DNA of 64,000 nucleotides, from positions 7,591,501 through 7,655,500 of the forward strand of contig NZ_LT629775.1 in assembly GCF_900105395.1 (NCBI RefSeq), given 5' to 3'. Of this stretch, positions 26,787 through 36,211 are shown one piece after another. Position numbers and translations under genes: made by a program. Numbering within the stretch: the stretch's first letter is position 1; each line of letters begins with the position of its first letter. This stretch comes from Streptomyces sp. TLI_053 (lineage in GTDB: Bacteria; Actinomycetota; Actinomycetes; Streptomycetales; Streptomycetaceae). Below the pieces are notes generated by a model. That model was given only the letters and a program-made list of their open reading frames with translations, searched no databases and had not been told where the DNA came from.

Positions 26787-26875
26787 GGACCTCGTCCGCC
26801 TGCGCGGGGAGCGGTCCGGGTCAGCGTACTCGCGAGGCTGGTTCGGGGGATCAGCCCCGCGTACGTGGGGAGCAG
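26787..26875. CRISPR. Orphan mini-CRISPR remnant, type I-E-like (two repeats, one spacer)
   Basis: The 28-mer at 26848-26875 (GGATCAGCCCCGC...GTGGGGAGCAG) closely resembles actinobacterial/enteric type I-E repeats (GGATCA.CCCCGC..GCGGGGAGCA). A degenerate second copy lies at 26787-26814 (CGTCCGCCTGCGCGGGGAGC core), matching the classic repeat at about 20 of 28 positions. The start-to-start distance is exactly 61 nt, leaving a 33-nt spacer (26815-26847), the type I-E geometry. No cas gene or further repeat is seen within the window, so this is an eroded or solitary array. Confidence 0.55.
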
Positions 26876-26876
26876 A

Positions 26877-27117
26877 CTGTAAAGCTGTGGGTCAACGTGC
26901 CTTGACCGGCTGGTGCGGAGCAGTCGGGCTGGTCGGGTCCAGCGCCTGCTGGTTCGCTGTCCGGGTGGGCGTGCCGTCTTGGGTGTGGGGCCGGACAGCG
27001 CGGCGGTGTGCTGGTGTCCGGGCTGTCCGGGTGTCCGGCCATGTGGTCTGATCTGGGGAAATCGGCCGGACAGTGACCGGACAGCTGGGGTGGCTGTCCG
27101 GTGGGTGTGCCTGTCAT
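26877..27117. repeat. 3' flank of duplicated NLR-like locus, copy A
   Basis: From CTGTAAAGCTGTGGGTCAAC onward this stretch is almost identical to 30957-31197, with only a handful of substitutions. It follows the stop of each NLR-like gene. It is rich in CCGGACAG words that can pair (CGGACAGTGACCGGACAG). It begins 1 nt after the CRISPR-like repeat. Confidence 0.9.
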
Positions 27118-30100
27118 TCACTGCTGACGGTGTCGTGCGGCGTCGCGGGCATCGGCCAGGTTCGCTCGTGCCGTCTGGGTGTGGGGGTGGGTGTGGCCGA
27201 GGGTCTGTTCGCACTGGGTGAGGGTGGCCTCGTGCAGGGGGATGGCGCGGTCCAGGTCCCCGGCGGCTCGGTAGGCGTTGGCGAGGTTGCCACGGCTGAT
27301 GAGGGTGTCGGGGTGGGTGTGGCCGAGGGCCTGCTCGTACTGGGTGAGGGTGGTCTCGTGGAGGGGGATGGCGCGGTTGAGGTTCCCGGCGTCCTGGTAG
27401 GCGTTGGCGAGGTTGTTGCGGCTGGTCAGGGTGTCGGGGTGGGTGTGGCCGAGGGTCTGTTCGCGTTGGGTGAGGGTGAGTTCGTAGAGGGGGATGGCGC
27501 GGTCGAGGTCGCCTGCGTCCCGGTAGGTGTAGGCGAGGTTGTGGCGGGTGGTGAGGGTGTGGGGGTGGGTGTGGCCGAGGGTCTGTTCGCGTTGGGTGAG
27601 GGTGAGTTCGTAGAGGGGGATGGCGCGGTCGAGGTCGCCTGCGTCCCGGTAGGCGCTGGCGAGGTTGTTGCGGCAGTTCAGGGTTTGTGGGTGGGTGTGG
27701 CCGAGGTGCTCCTGATGCTGGGTGAGGGTGAGTTCGTAGAGGGGGATGGCGCGGTCGAGGTCGCCTGCGGCCTGGTAGGCGTAGGCGAGGTTGTTGCGGC
27801 AGTTCAGGGTTTGTGGGTGGGTGTGGCCGAGGGTCTGTTCGTACTGGGTGAGGGTGAGTTCGTAGAGGGGGATGGCGCGGTCGAGGTCGCCTGTGACGTG
27901 GTAGGCGCTGGCGAGGTTGTTGCGGCAGTTCAGGGTTTGTGGGTGGGTGTGGCCGAGGGTCTGTTCGTACTGGGTGAGGGTGAGTTCGTACAGGGGGATG
28001 GCGCGGTCGAGGTCGCCTGCGGCCTGGTAGACGCTGGCGAGGTTGTTGCGGGTGCTGAGGGTTTGTGGGTGGGTGTGGCCGAGGTGCTGTTCGCTTTGGG
28101 TGAGGGTGAGTTCGTACAGGGGGATGGCGCGGTCGAGGTTCCCGGCGGCCTGGTAGGCGCTGGCGAGGTTGTAGCGGCTGGCCAGGGTGTCGGGGTGGGT
28201 GTTGCCGAGGTGCTCCTGATACTGGGTGAGGGTGGTTTCGTAGAGGGGGATGGCGCGGTCGAGGTCGCCTGCGTCCCGGTAGGCGTTGGCGAGGTTGTTG
28301 CGGCTGGCCAGGGTGTTGGGGTGGGTGTTGCCGAGGTGCTCCTGATACTGGGTGAGGGTGAGTTCGTAGAGGGGGATGGCGCGGTCGAGGTCCCCGGCGG
28401 CCCAGTAGGCGCTGGCGAGATTGTTGCGGTTGTTCAGGGTGGAGAGGTGGGTGTCGCCGAGGTGCTCCTGATACTGGGTGAGGGTGGTTTCGTAGAGGGG
28501 GATGGCGCGGTCCAGGTCGCCCGCAGCCTGGTAGGCGTAGGCGAGGTTGTAGCGGCTGGTGAGGGTGTGGGGGTGGGTGTTGCCGAGGGTCTGTTCGCGT
28601 TGGGTGAGGGTGAGCTGGAACAGGGGGATGGCGCGGTCGAGGTCGCCTGCGGTCTGGTAGGCGCCAGCGAGGTTGTTGCGGCTGGTGAGGGTGTTGGGGT
28701 GGGTGTTGCCGAGGGTCTGCTCGTACTGGGTGAGAGTGGTCTCGTGGAGGGGGATGGCGCGGTCGAGGTCTCCGGCGGCCCAGTAGGCGTTGGCGAGGTT
28801 GTTGCGGCTGGTGAGGGTGTCGGGGTGGGTGTCGCCGAGGTGTTCCTCATGCTGGGCGAGGGTGCGCTCGTGGAGGGGGATGGCGCGGTCGAGGTCTCCA
28901 GCGGCCCAGTAGGCGTACGCGAGGTTGTTGCGGCTGGTGAGGGTGTCGGGGTGGGTGTCGCCGAGGTGTTCCTCACGCTGGGCGAGGGTGCGCTCGTGGA
29001 GGGAGATTGCGCGGTTGAAGTCTCTGGCAGTTTGGTAGGCGAGGCCGAGGTTGTTGCGGCAGCTCAGGGTGTTGGGGTGGGTGTCGCCGAGAACCTCTTC
29101 AAGCTGGGTGAGAGCGGTTTCGTACATGGGGATGGCGCGGTCGTCGTGGCCCTGGCGGGAGAGGTACTCGGCTGCTGTGATGTAGAGCGTGGTGGTGTTG
29201 TTGTGGTGGTTGGGGGTGTGGTGGTGGCGAGGGCGGTGAGGTGGGGGATGAGGGTGTCCCATTCGGGGGCGGGGCCGGTGGTGGGTTCGGGGAGGGCTTG
29301 GGTGAGGGCTTGTTCGGCTTCGTGGCGTCCTGCGGGCGAGCCGTCCGGGTTGGTGGGTGCGGTGGTGCGTAGGACGGTCTGGAGGAGGCGGTGGACGCTG
29401 ATGGTGTTCGGCGTGAGGGTGGTCATGCTGTAGGCGGCGAGGAGGCCGAGTGCTTCGGCGAGGTCGTCGGTGTCGGTGCCAGGGGTCTCCAGGAGGAGGA
29501 TGGGGATGTTGTCGGGGGCGAGCCAGGCGATGGTGTGCAGGGTGTCGACGGCGAGTGGGTTGCGTGCGGTGAGGGCGTGGAGGGTCTGGGTCCAGATGCG
29601 GGCGATGGTGCGTTCGGCGTTGAGGCCGTCGGCGGCTTTGTCGAGTTTGGTGGTCAGGCGGTGGCGGTAGGTGTCGATGCTGATGGTGGGGTTCTGGGCG
29701 AGGTAGGCGCCGGCCTGTTCGAGGGCGAGGGGGAGGTGGCCGAGGTCGGCGGCCAGGGCGTGGGCCGCTTGTCGGTCGCGGGGGGTGGGTGTGCGGTTGG
29801 TGATGGCGTGGGTGCAGATGAGGTCGGCGGCCTCGTCGGGGTGAAGGGTTCCGAGGAACTGGGTGTGGATGGTGCGGGGCCATCCGGTGGCGCGGCGGCT
29901 GGTGATCAGGTGGTGGCCGCCGTCGAGGGCGCCGAGGTAGGGGTGCAGGTCTGCGGGGGTCTCGACGTTGTCGAAGACCAGGAGCCAGCCGGGGTGCCAT
30001 TGCAGCCAGGTGGTTGCCCATGCGGAGCGCTGGTCCTGGCTGGCGGTGCCGGCCCAGGCGGGGAAGAGCTTCAGGGCCAGGTCGCCGAGGGACTGTTCGA

Positions 30101-30785
30101 GGCGGGTGGGTGAGTCGGCGTTGATCCACCAGACGAGGCTGTAGGTGTGGCGCTGCTGGTGGGCGTAGGCGAGGGCGAGGGTGGTTTTGCCGATGCCGCC
30201 GAGGCCGTGGACGGTGGACGCCTGGGTGATCGCCGTCCCGTTCTGCTCGGCGAGGGTGGCACGAACCTCCCTGAGAGCCTCGTCGCGTCCGAGGCACAGG
30301 GGCACGGGCGGCAGGTTGGCGAGGCCGTGGGGAGCTGGCACGTCGCGGGCTGCGGTGAGGATTTCGGCGGGTAGTCCGATCACGTCGCCGGTGTGGGCGT
30401 TGCCGATGTGTTGTGCGGCGATGGATCGGTCGCCGGAGGCGGTGATGGTCACCGTTCCGGCGGCCGGTGCGGGCAGGAGGGCGGCGAGTTCGGCGAGCAG
30501 TTCTGCGTCCTCGCGCAGGGCCCGCTTGATCTGCTGGCGGAGGGCGGCCGCGGCGTCGGGGTCGTCGGGGGCTTCGGCGGCGTCCTGGACTGCGGCTTCG
30601 AGGGCGGTCTGTTGGGGTTCGGTGCGGCGGCGCCAGACGGTCTGGAGGATGCGCCGGCCGAGGTTGGCGGTGGCTTCCACCGCGGTGTCCTCGGCGCGAG
30701 CGAGGACGGCCCCGCCGTAGGCGCTCACGGCTGCTGTCAGGTAAGGGCTGGCCTGCTCGACCAACTGGACGATGTCGCCACTCAC
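27118..30785 (-). pseudogene. NLR-like protein A: helical N-domain, NB-ARC, about 15 TPRs (frameshifted)
   Basis: From GTG 30785 (AGGTG upstream) the protein has a helical domain of about 110 residues (MSGDIVQLVEQASPYLTAAV), a linker motif GDRSIAAQHIGNAHTGD, then an NB-ARC/STAND ATPase with Walker A GLGGIGKTTLAL and Walker B WLLVFDN. About 15 TPRs of 42 residues follow (AGDLDRAIPLYELTLTQ...THPQTLNCRNNLA). The frame breaks at 29212-29216, a G5 run where copy B has six; adding one base gives a continuous 1222-residue protein. The cause may be mutation or sequencing error. Such proteins sense a ligand through the repeats and oligomerise; defence or regulatory roles are known in the class. The effector activity of the N-domain is unknown. 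Confidence 0.85.
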
Positions 30786-31197
30786 TTCGGCACCTCTGTC
30801 ATGACGATGAAAGCTTTATGACGGAGCGTAGGAGGGCTGGGTCCGGCGAGTGGCGGGTTCCTCAAAACCCCAGGGGCCGGTTCCGGTGGGACATCCGTGG
30901 GATCGTCGGCCCGGTCGTGGGAGAGGTGGCAGGTCAGGCCAACTGCCGTGCGTGGTCTGTAAAGCTGTGGGTCAACGTGCCTTGACCGGCTGGTGCGGAG
31001 CAGTCGGGCTGGTCGGGTCCAGCGCCTGCTGGTTCGCTGTCTGGGTGGGCGTGCCGTCTTGGGTGTGGGGCCGGACAGCGCGGCGGTTTGCTGGTGTCCG
31101 GGCTGTCCGGGTGTCCGGCCATGTGGTCTGACCTGGGGGAATCGGCCGGACAGTGACCGGACAGCTGGGGTGGCTGTCCGGTGGGTGTGCCTGTCAT
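30786..31197. repeat. Duplication junction: 5' flank of copy A and 3' flank of copy B
   Basis: These 412 nt hold no gene. 30786-30942 resembles 33956-34110 (shared GCTTTATGACGGAGCGTA-like and GTGGCGGGTTCCTC words) and contains the promoter of copy A. 30957-31197 is the near-identical 3' flank of copy B. The join near 30943-30956 marks where two tandem units meet. Confidence 0.85.
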
Positions 31198-33536
31198 TCA
31201 CTGCTGACGGTGTCGTGCGGCATCGCGGGCATCGGCCAGGTTTGCTCGTACTGTCCGGGTGTTGGGGTGGGTGTCGCCGAGGTGCTCCTCGCACTGGGTG
31301 AGGGTGGTCTCGAACAGGGGGATGGCGCGGTCCAGGTCTCCGGCGGCCTGGTAGGCGCTGGCGAGGTTGTTGCGGCCGATCAGGGTGTTGGGGTGGGTGT
31401 CGCCGAGGTGCTCCTCGCACTGGGTGAGGGTGGTCTCGAACAGGGGGATGGCGCGGTCCAGGTCCCCGGTTGCCAGGTAGGCGCCGGCGAGGTTGTTGCG
31501 GCTGGTCAGGGTGGAGGGGTGGGTGTCGCCGAGGTGCTGTTCGTACTGGGTGAGGGTGGTCTCGTGAAGGGGGATGGCGCGGTCCAGGTCCCCGGCGTCC
31601 CGGTAGGCGTGGGCGAGGTTGTTGCGGCTGTTCAGGGTGGAGTGGTGGGTGTGGCCGAGGGTCTGTTCGCGTTGGGTGAGGGTGGTCTCGAACAGGGGGA
31701 TGGCGCGGTCCAGGTCCCGGCGGCCTGGTAGGCGTAGGCGAGGTTGTTGCGGGCGTCCAGGGTGTGGGGGTGGGTGTCGCCGAGGTGCTGTTCGTACTGG
31801 GTGAGGGTGGTCTCGTGAAGGGGGATGGCGCGGTCGAGATCTCCGGCGGCCCGGTAGGCGTGGGCGAGGTTGTTGCGGGTGTCCAGGGTGTTGGGGTGGG
31901 TGTGGCCGAGGGTCTGTTCGCGTTGGGTGAGGGTAGTCTCGAACAGGGGGATGGCGCGGTCCAGGTCCCCGGCGATCCGGTAGGCGTAGGCGAGGTTGTT
32001 GCGGCTGAACAGGGTGTGGGGGTGGGTGTCGCCGAGGCGCCGTTCGCTCTGGGTGAGGGTGGTTTCGTAGAGGCGGATGGCGCGGTTGAGGTCCCCGGCG
32101 GATCCGTAGGCGCAGGCAAGGTTGTTGCGGCTGGTGAGGGTGTCGGGGTGGGTGTCGCCGAGGGTCTGCTCGCACTGGGTGAGGGCGGCTTCCCGCAGGG
32201 GGATGGTGCGGGCGTCGTGGCCCTGGCGGTAGAGGTAGTCGGCGGCTGTGTAGTACAGCGGCGCGGTGGGGTCGTTGTGGTGGTCGGGGGGTGTGGTTGC
32301 GGCGAGGGCTATCAGGTGGGGGATGAGGGTGTCCCATCCGGGGGCGGGGCCGGTGGTGGGTTCGGGTAGGGCGGTGAGGGCGTGGGTGAGGGCGTGTTCG
32401 GCTTCGCGGCGCCCTGCGGGAGGGTTCCCGGATGCGGTGGTGCGTAGGACGGTCTGGAGGAGGCGGTGGATGCTGATGGTGTCGGGGGTGAGGGTGGCCA
32501 TGCTGTAGGCGCTGAGGAGGCCGAGTGCTTCGGCGAGGTCGTCGGTGTCGGTGCTGAGGCCCGCCAGGAGGCTGACGGGGATGTTGTCGGGGGCGAGCCA
32601 GGCGATGGTGTGCAGGATGTCGACGGCGAGTGGGTTGCGTGCGGTGAGGGCGTGGAGGGTCTGGGTCCAGATGCGGGCGATGGTGCGTTGGGTGTTGAGG
32701 CCGTCGGCGGCTTTGTCGAGTTTTGCGGGTAGGCGGTGGCGGTAGGTGTCGATGGTGAGGGTGGGGTTCTGGGCGAGGTAGGCGCCGGCCTGTTCGAGGG
32801 CGAGGGGGAGGTGGCCGAGTTCGGTGGCCAGGGCGTGGGCCGCTTGTCGGTCGCGCGGGGTGGGTGTGCGGCCGGTGATGGCGTGGGCGCAGATGAGGTC
32901 GGCGGCTTCGTCGGGGTGGAGGGTGCCGAGTGCCAGGGTGTGGATGGTGCGGGGCCAGCCGGTTGAGCGGCGGCTGGTGATGAGGTGGTGGCCGCCGTCG
33001 AGGGAACCGAGGTAGGGGTTGAGGTCGGTGGGGTTCTCGACGTTGTCGAAGACCAGGAGCCAGCCGGGGTGCCATTGCAGCCAGGTGGTTGCCCACGCGG
33101 AGCGTTGGTCCTGGTTGGCGTTGCCGGCCCAGGCGGGGAAGAGTTTCAGGGCGAGGTCGCCGAGGGACTGTTCGAGGCGGGTGGGGGAGTCGGCGTTGAT
33201 CCACCAGACGAGGTTGTAGGTGTGGCGGTTGCGGTGGGCGTAGGCGAGGGCGAGGGTGGTTTTGCCGATGCCGCCGAGGCCGTGGACGGTGGACGCCTGG
33301 GTGATCGCCGTCCCGGTCTGTTCGGTGAGGGTGCTGCGGAGGTGGGTGAGGTCGTCGTGGCGGCCCAGACACAGGGGCAGGGGTGGCAGGTTGGCGAGAC
33401 CAGGTGGTGCGGGTACGTCGCGGGCGGCGGTGAGGATGTCGGCGGGCAGTCCGATCACGTCGCCGGTGTGGGCGTGGCCGATGGTGTGTGCGGCGATAGA
33501 CCTGTTGCCGGAGGCATCGTAGGAGGAGTCGGTCAC
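31198..33536 (-). pseudogene. NLR-like protein B: NB-ARC and about 7 TPRs (frameshifted)
   Basis: The protein starts at GTG 33536, which overlaps the stop of the upstream N-domain gene (GTGA). It begins VTDSSYDASGNRSIAAHTIGHAHTGDVIGLP, then an NB-ARC domain (GLGGIGKTTLAL, WLLVFDN) close to copy A and about seven 42-residue TPRs. The frame breaks at 31716-31718, where a repeat unit has CCC instead of the CCCC of its sister units; restoring one base gives 779 residues. Compared with copy A it lacks about eight repeats and has its N-domain on a separate protein. Confidence 0.83.
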
Positions 33537-33955
33537 TGGTCGGTGCGGTGGCCGTCGCCGGTGATCGCGGTGGTGATGGTGTGTGCGGCGATGGACCGTT
33601 GGCCGGAGGCGGTGATCGTGACGCTGCCGGCGGTCGGTGCGGGCAGGAGGGCGGCGAGTTCGGCGAGCAGTTCTGCGTCCTCGCGCAGGGCTCGCTTGAT
33701 CTGCTGGCGCAGGGCGGCCGCCGCGTCGGGGTCGTCGGGGGCTTCGGCGGCGTCGTGGACGGCGGCTTCGAGGGCGGTCTGTTGGGGTTCGGTGCGGCGG
33801 CGCCAGACGGTCTGGAGGATGCGCCGGCCGAGGTTGGCGGTGGCCTCCACGGCGGTGTCCTCGGCCCGGGCGAGGACAGCCCCGCCGTAGGCGCTCACGG
33901 CTGCTGTCAGGTAGGGGCTGGCCTGCTCGACCAGCTGGACGATCTCGCCACTCAC
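33533..33955 (-). CDS. Free-standing N-terminal helical domain of NLR-like locus B
   Basis: This 140-residue protein (MSGEIVQLVEQASPYLTAAVSAYGG...) is nearly identical to the first 120 residues of copy A. It ends with GQRSIAAHTITTAITGDGHRTDQ. Its stop overlaps the GTG of the NB-ARC-TPR partner by 4 nt, so the two are coupled. The SIAAHTI..TGD motif occurs again at the start of the partner, as if a short internal duplication created the split. It may act as an adaptor or effector subunit delivered in trans. No enzymatic motif is seen. Confidence 0.75.
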   Translation of the reverse strand: MSGEIVQLVEQASPYLTAAVSAYGGAVLARAEDTAVEATANLGRRILQTVWRRRTEPQQTALEAAVHDAAEAPDDPDAAAALRQQIKRALREDAELLAELAALLPAPTAGSVTITASGQRSIAAHTITTAITGDGHRTDQ

Positions 33956-34210
33956 TTCGATACCTCCGTCGTTGCGACAACCGGCTTATGACGGAGCGTA
34001 AGAGAACCGGACCCGGCGGGTGGCGGGTTCCTCGAAACCCCCCAGGGTGCGGGTTCGGTGGGGGCATCCGTGGGAGCGCCGGCCCGGCCGCGGGAAAGGT
34101 GGTAGCTCAGGCCGGCTGGGCAAGTCGGTCAGCTCTGGCGGCAGGCTGTGCGCCGTCGTCGCTCTGTTCCTCCGTGTCCGCTCGTCAGGCGGGATGCCTC
34201 TGGGGTCAGG
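33956..34210. repeat. 5' flank of NLR-like locus B
   Basis: This gap holds the promoter region of copy B and matches the upstream region of copy A (30786-30942) with many substitutions. Shared landmarks are TTATGACGGAGCGTA and GTGGCGGGTTCCTCGAAACC. The similarity fades after about 34110, marking the outer end of the duplication. Confidence 0.7.
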
Positions 34211-35176
34211 TCATGAAGGCGTGTCGGAGCGGTGGCCCGCCAGGCGGGCGATGTCGGCGGCGATGGCGTTCAAGGGGCCTTCGGTGCCGATCGAGCGGAA
34301 CCAGTCCCACAACTCCAGGGCGTGGTAAAGCCGGTAGAGGTCGAGGCGTTCGGGGGCGTCGGTGGGGAGCGGGCCGTAGCCGGCGAGGAGGGCTCGGCGT
34401 TCGGGTTCGCCGCGGCCGAGGGCGTAGTAGTCGGTTTTCGCGAGGTCGATCAGGGGGTCTGCGGCGATCGCGTTCTCGACGTCGATGATGCCGGTCACGC
34501 GGGTGGCGTCGCCGGTGGTGACAAGGACGTTGCCCTCGTGGAGGTCGTTGTGGCAGAGCACGGCGGCGCGGCAGTTGTCGAACAGTGCGCCGTCGCGCTC
34601 GATCCGCCGTGCGACCGCGTCGTGGAGTCGGTCGTCGCCGCCCAGGGCCTTGAACTCCGCGAGCTTCTTCGCGAACTGGTGTCGCATGTAAGTGCCGTTG
34701 TCGGGCCGAGGGTCGAGGATGCGGTCGGTCAGGTATCCGTAGGCCTCCTGGCCGACCTGGTGGATCGTGGCGAGGGCGGCGCCCATCTCCCGGTAGAACG
34801 GCGGGATTTGTTCGGCGCCCAGATCCTTCGACGCCTCCGACAGGGGGCGGCCGTCCAGCAGGCTCAGGATGGTGACGGCCCGGCCGTCGGGTGCTCCGGC
34901 CGGTGTGTGGTGGAGCACTCGCGGTACCGGGAGGGTGTCGAGGCCGGCGAGGATCCGGTAGACGTGGACCTCCTTGGCCTGCTTCCACGCCCACTCGGGT
35001 GCGTACACCTTGAGGATCACGGACTGGGCGGGATCGGCGCACCGCAGCTCGTACACCGTGCTCAACTGGCCCCCCGTGCGGGGTAGCAGCTCGATCACCT
35101 CGGCCTCGGGGAACACCTCCCGCACCAGCGGTTCGGCCCATGCGGTCCCTGGAGGCAACTGATCAGGCTGCGGCAT
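34211..35176 (-). CDS. Aminoglycoside phosphotransferase (APH)-family kinase
   Basis: This 321-residue protein has the APH/choline-kinase fold: VILKVYAPE near residue 55 (ATP-binding Lys), the Brenner-type catalytic loop CHNDLHEGNVL and the metal-binding IIDVENAIAADPLIDLAK. Family members phosphorylate small molecules; resistance is only one possibility, and the N-terminal part is not that of a known APH class. It sits just upstream of the NLR-like pair on the same strand with a 255-nt gap. Confidence 0.88.
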   Translation of the reverse strand: MPQPDQLPPGTAWAEPLVREVFPEAEVIELLPRTGGQLSTVYELRCADPAQSVILKVYAPEWAWKQAKEVHVYRILAGLDTLPVPRVLHHTPAGAPDGRAVTILSLLDGRPLSEASKDLGAEQIPPFYREMGAALATIHQVGQEAYGYLTDRILDPRPDNGTYMRHQFAKKLAEFKALGGDDRLHDAVARRIERDGALFDNCRAAVLCHNDLHEGNVLVTTGDATRVTGIIDVENAIAADPLIDLAKTDYYALGRGEPERRALLAGYGPLPTDAPERLDLYRLYHALELWDWFRSIGTEGPLNAIAADIARLAGHRSDTPS

Positions 35177-35247
35177 GGGTCGACCCTAGGGATCGAGGAG
35201 TGGCCCGGCAATCGAATTGCCGTCGGCGCTCGACGGCCGGGCGTGGC

Positions 35248-35736
35248 CTATTCGGCGGGGGCGCCGTGGTGGAGGAGGGGGAGGTGGGCACCTCGGGTGA
35301 GGGCGCCGAGGGCGTGGGTGGTGCGGCGGTGGTGGTCGGGGTGCATGGCGTCGGCGAGTTGGGCGCGGTGGAGCCAGTGGACGGCCGTGACGGTGTGGGG
35401 CGGTCGGTGACGGGCAGCTGTGGATTCCTGGGCGAGGGTGAGGCAGCCGCCCCAGTGGACGAGGTGAAGGGCTTCGGGGAGGAGCCGGGCCTCGGTGTGG
35501 TCGGTGGCGAGGATGCGGGACAGGGGGAGGACCAGCCCGGTCTGGGTCTCGGTGTGGCGGCGGGCGGCGTGGTGGGGGAGTTCGTTCGCTTCGGCGGGTC
35601 CGCCGGGGAGGACCAGGCCGGACTGGTGGGCGGTGCCGATGGCGAGGATGGCGCCGTCGCGGTTGAGGATCAGGGCGTGGTGGTGGTGGCGTCGGCGGGG
35701 CGGGGTGGTGTGGAGGGTGGGGAGGTGGTGCAGCAC
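35248..35736 (-). CDS. Nudix-fold protein with degenerate catalytic box
   Basis: This 162-residue protein has an N-terminus rich in His/Arg/Pro, followed by HALILNRDGAILAIG and LVLPGGPAEANELPHHAARRHTETQTGL. The spacing fits the Nudix box G-x5-E-x7-R-E-U-x-E-E-x-G-U, but the Glu after Arg is His and the E-E pair is T-Q, so pyrophosphatase activity is doubtful. GTG 35736 has CAGGAGCC upstream. It is last in a three-gene set with the two small genes at 35757 and 35957. Confidence 0.7.
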   Translation of the reverse strand: MLHHLPTLHTTPPRRRHHHHALILNRDGAILAIGTAHQSGLVLPGGPAEANELPHHAARRHTETQTGLVLPLSRILATDHTEARLLPEALHLVHWGGCLTLAQESTAARHRPPHTVTAVHWLHRAQLADAMHPDHHRRTTHALGALTRGAHLPLLHHGAPAE

Positions 35737-35756
35737 GGTGGGGCTCCTGGGGGTGG

Positions 35757-35960
35757 TCAGTCGTCGGGCTTGTCGGGGTCGAGCCAGGTGAGGCAGGCGG
35801 GGAGTCCGGCGCTGATGCCGGTGGCGAGGATCAGGCCGAAGATGAGGAGTTGGGGTCCGAGGGGCCCGTCGTGGATGGGCCAGCAGACGAGGGCGGCGGC
35901 GAGGGCGCTGAGGGCGGGGACCCCGAGGGCGGCGAGAACCAGCCGGAGGGAACGGTTCAC
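35757..35960 (-). CDS. Small two-helix membrane protein
   Basis: This 67-residue protein (VNRSLRLVLAALGVPALSALAAALVCWPIHD) has two hydrophobic helices and an acidic tail ending DPDKPDD. Its GTG overlaps the stop of the upstream small gene (GTGA), so they are coupled. The function is unknown. Confidence 0.65.
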   Translation of the reverse strand: MNRSLRLVLAALGVPALSALAAALVCWPIHDGPLGPQLLIFGLILATGISAGLPACLTWLDPDKPDD

Positions 35961-36211
35961 GTCAGATCGGAGGCGCGGGGACGGCTGGGGTGCTGGACGG
36001 TGAGGAAGCGGGGCGCGGGGAGGGCCTGGATGTGGGCGGGCTTGGTGGTCCACTCGCAGCCGCCGCCCTCGTGGCGCAGGTAGACGAGCCCGGCGAGGGT
36101 GTCCATGTAGACCGCTTCGAGGGGCTTGCCGGAGGTGTCCCGGTGCGCGAGGTCGCGGACGATCTCGCCGACGGCGGGCTTGTACACGGGAATGCGCGGC
36201 TGCGAGGGCAT
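35957..36211 (-). CDS. Small hypothetical protein
   Basis: This 84-residue soluble protein (MPSQPRIPVYKPAVGEIVRDLAHRDTSGKPLEAVYMDTLAGLVYLRHEGGGCEW) has beta-rich composition and resembles short Streptomyces accessory proteins found near XRE/DUF397 modules. It begins a minus-strand set with the membrane protein and Nudix-like genes and is divergent from the XRE regulator. I do not know its function. Confidence 0.65.
   Translation of the reverse strand: MPSQPRIPVYKPAVGEIVRDLAHRDTSGKPLEAVYMDTLAGLVYLRHEGGGCEWTTKPAHIQALPAPRFLTVQHPSRPRASDLT

Larger units (their letters stand above)
26213..26876. other. Intergenic region without a supported gene
   Basis: Between the small membrane protein and the duplicated block there are about 660 nt with no convincing coding frame. 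The plus-strand frame at 26418-26882 has erratic composition and overlaps the hairpins and CRISPR-like repeats. The region holds the membrane-protein promoter, the candidate RNA and the CRISPR remnant. Confidence 0.5.

Noticed and set aside
26418..26882. 154-residue plus-strand ORF
   Set aside because: It overlaps the hairpins and the CRISPR-like repeats, has erratic composition, lacks a ribosome site and has no domain.
27150..29200. CRISPR array suggested by regular near-identical repeats
   Set aside because: The period is 126 nt and the DNA translates to 42-residue TPR units in one frame, so these are protein repeats.
27073..29433. 786-residue plus-strand ORF antisense to the TPR gene
   Set aside because: Its Val/Gly/Glu repeats are the mirror of the TPR codons; the minus strand has the conserved motifs.
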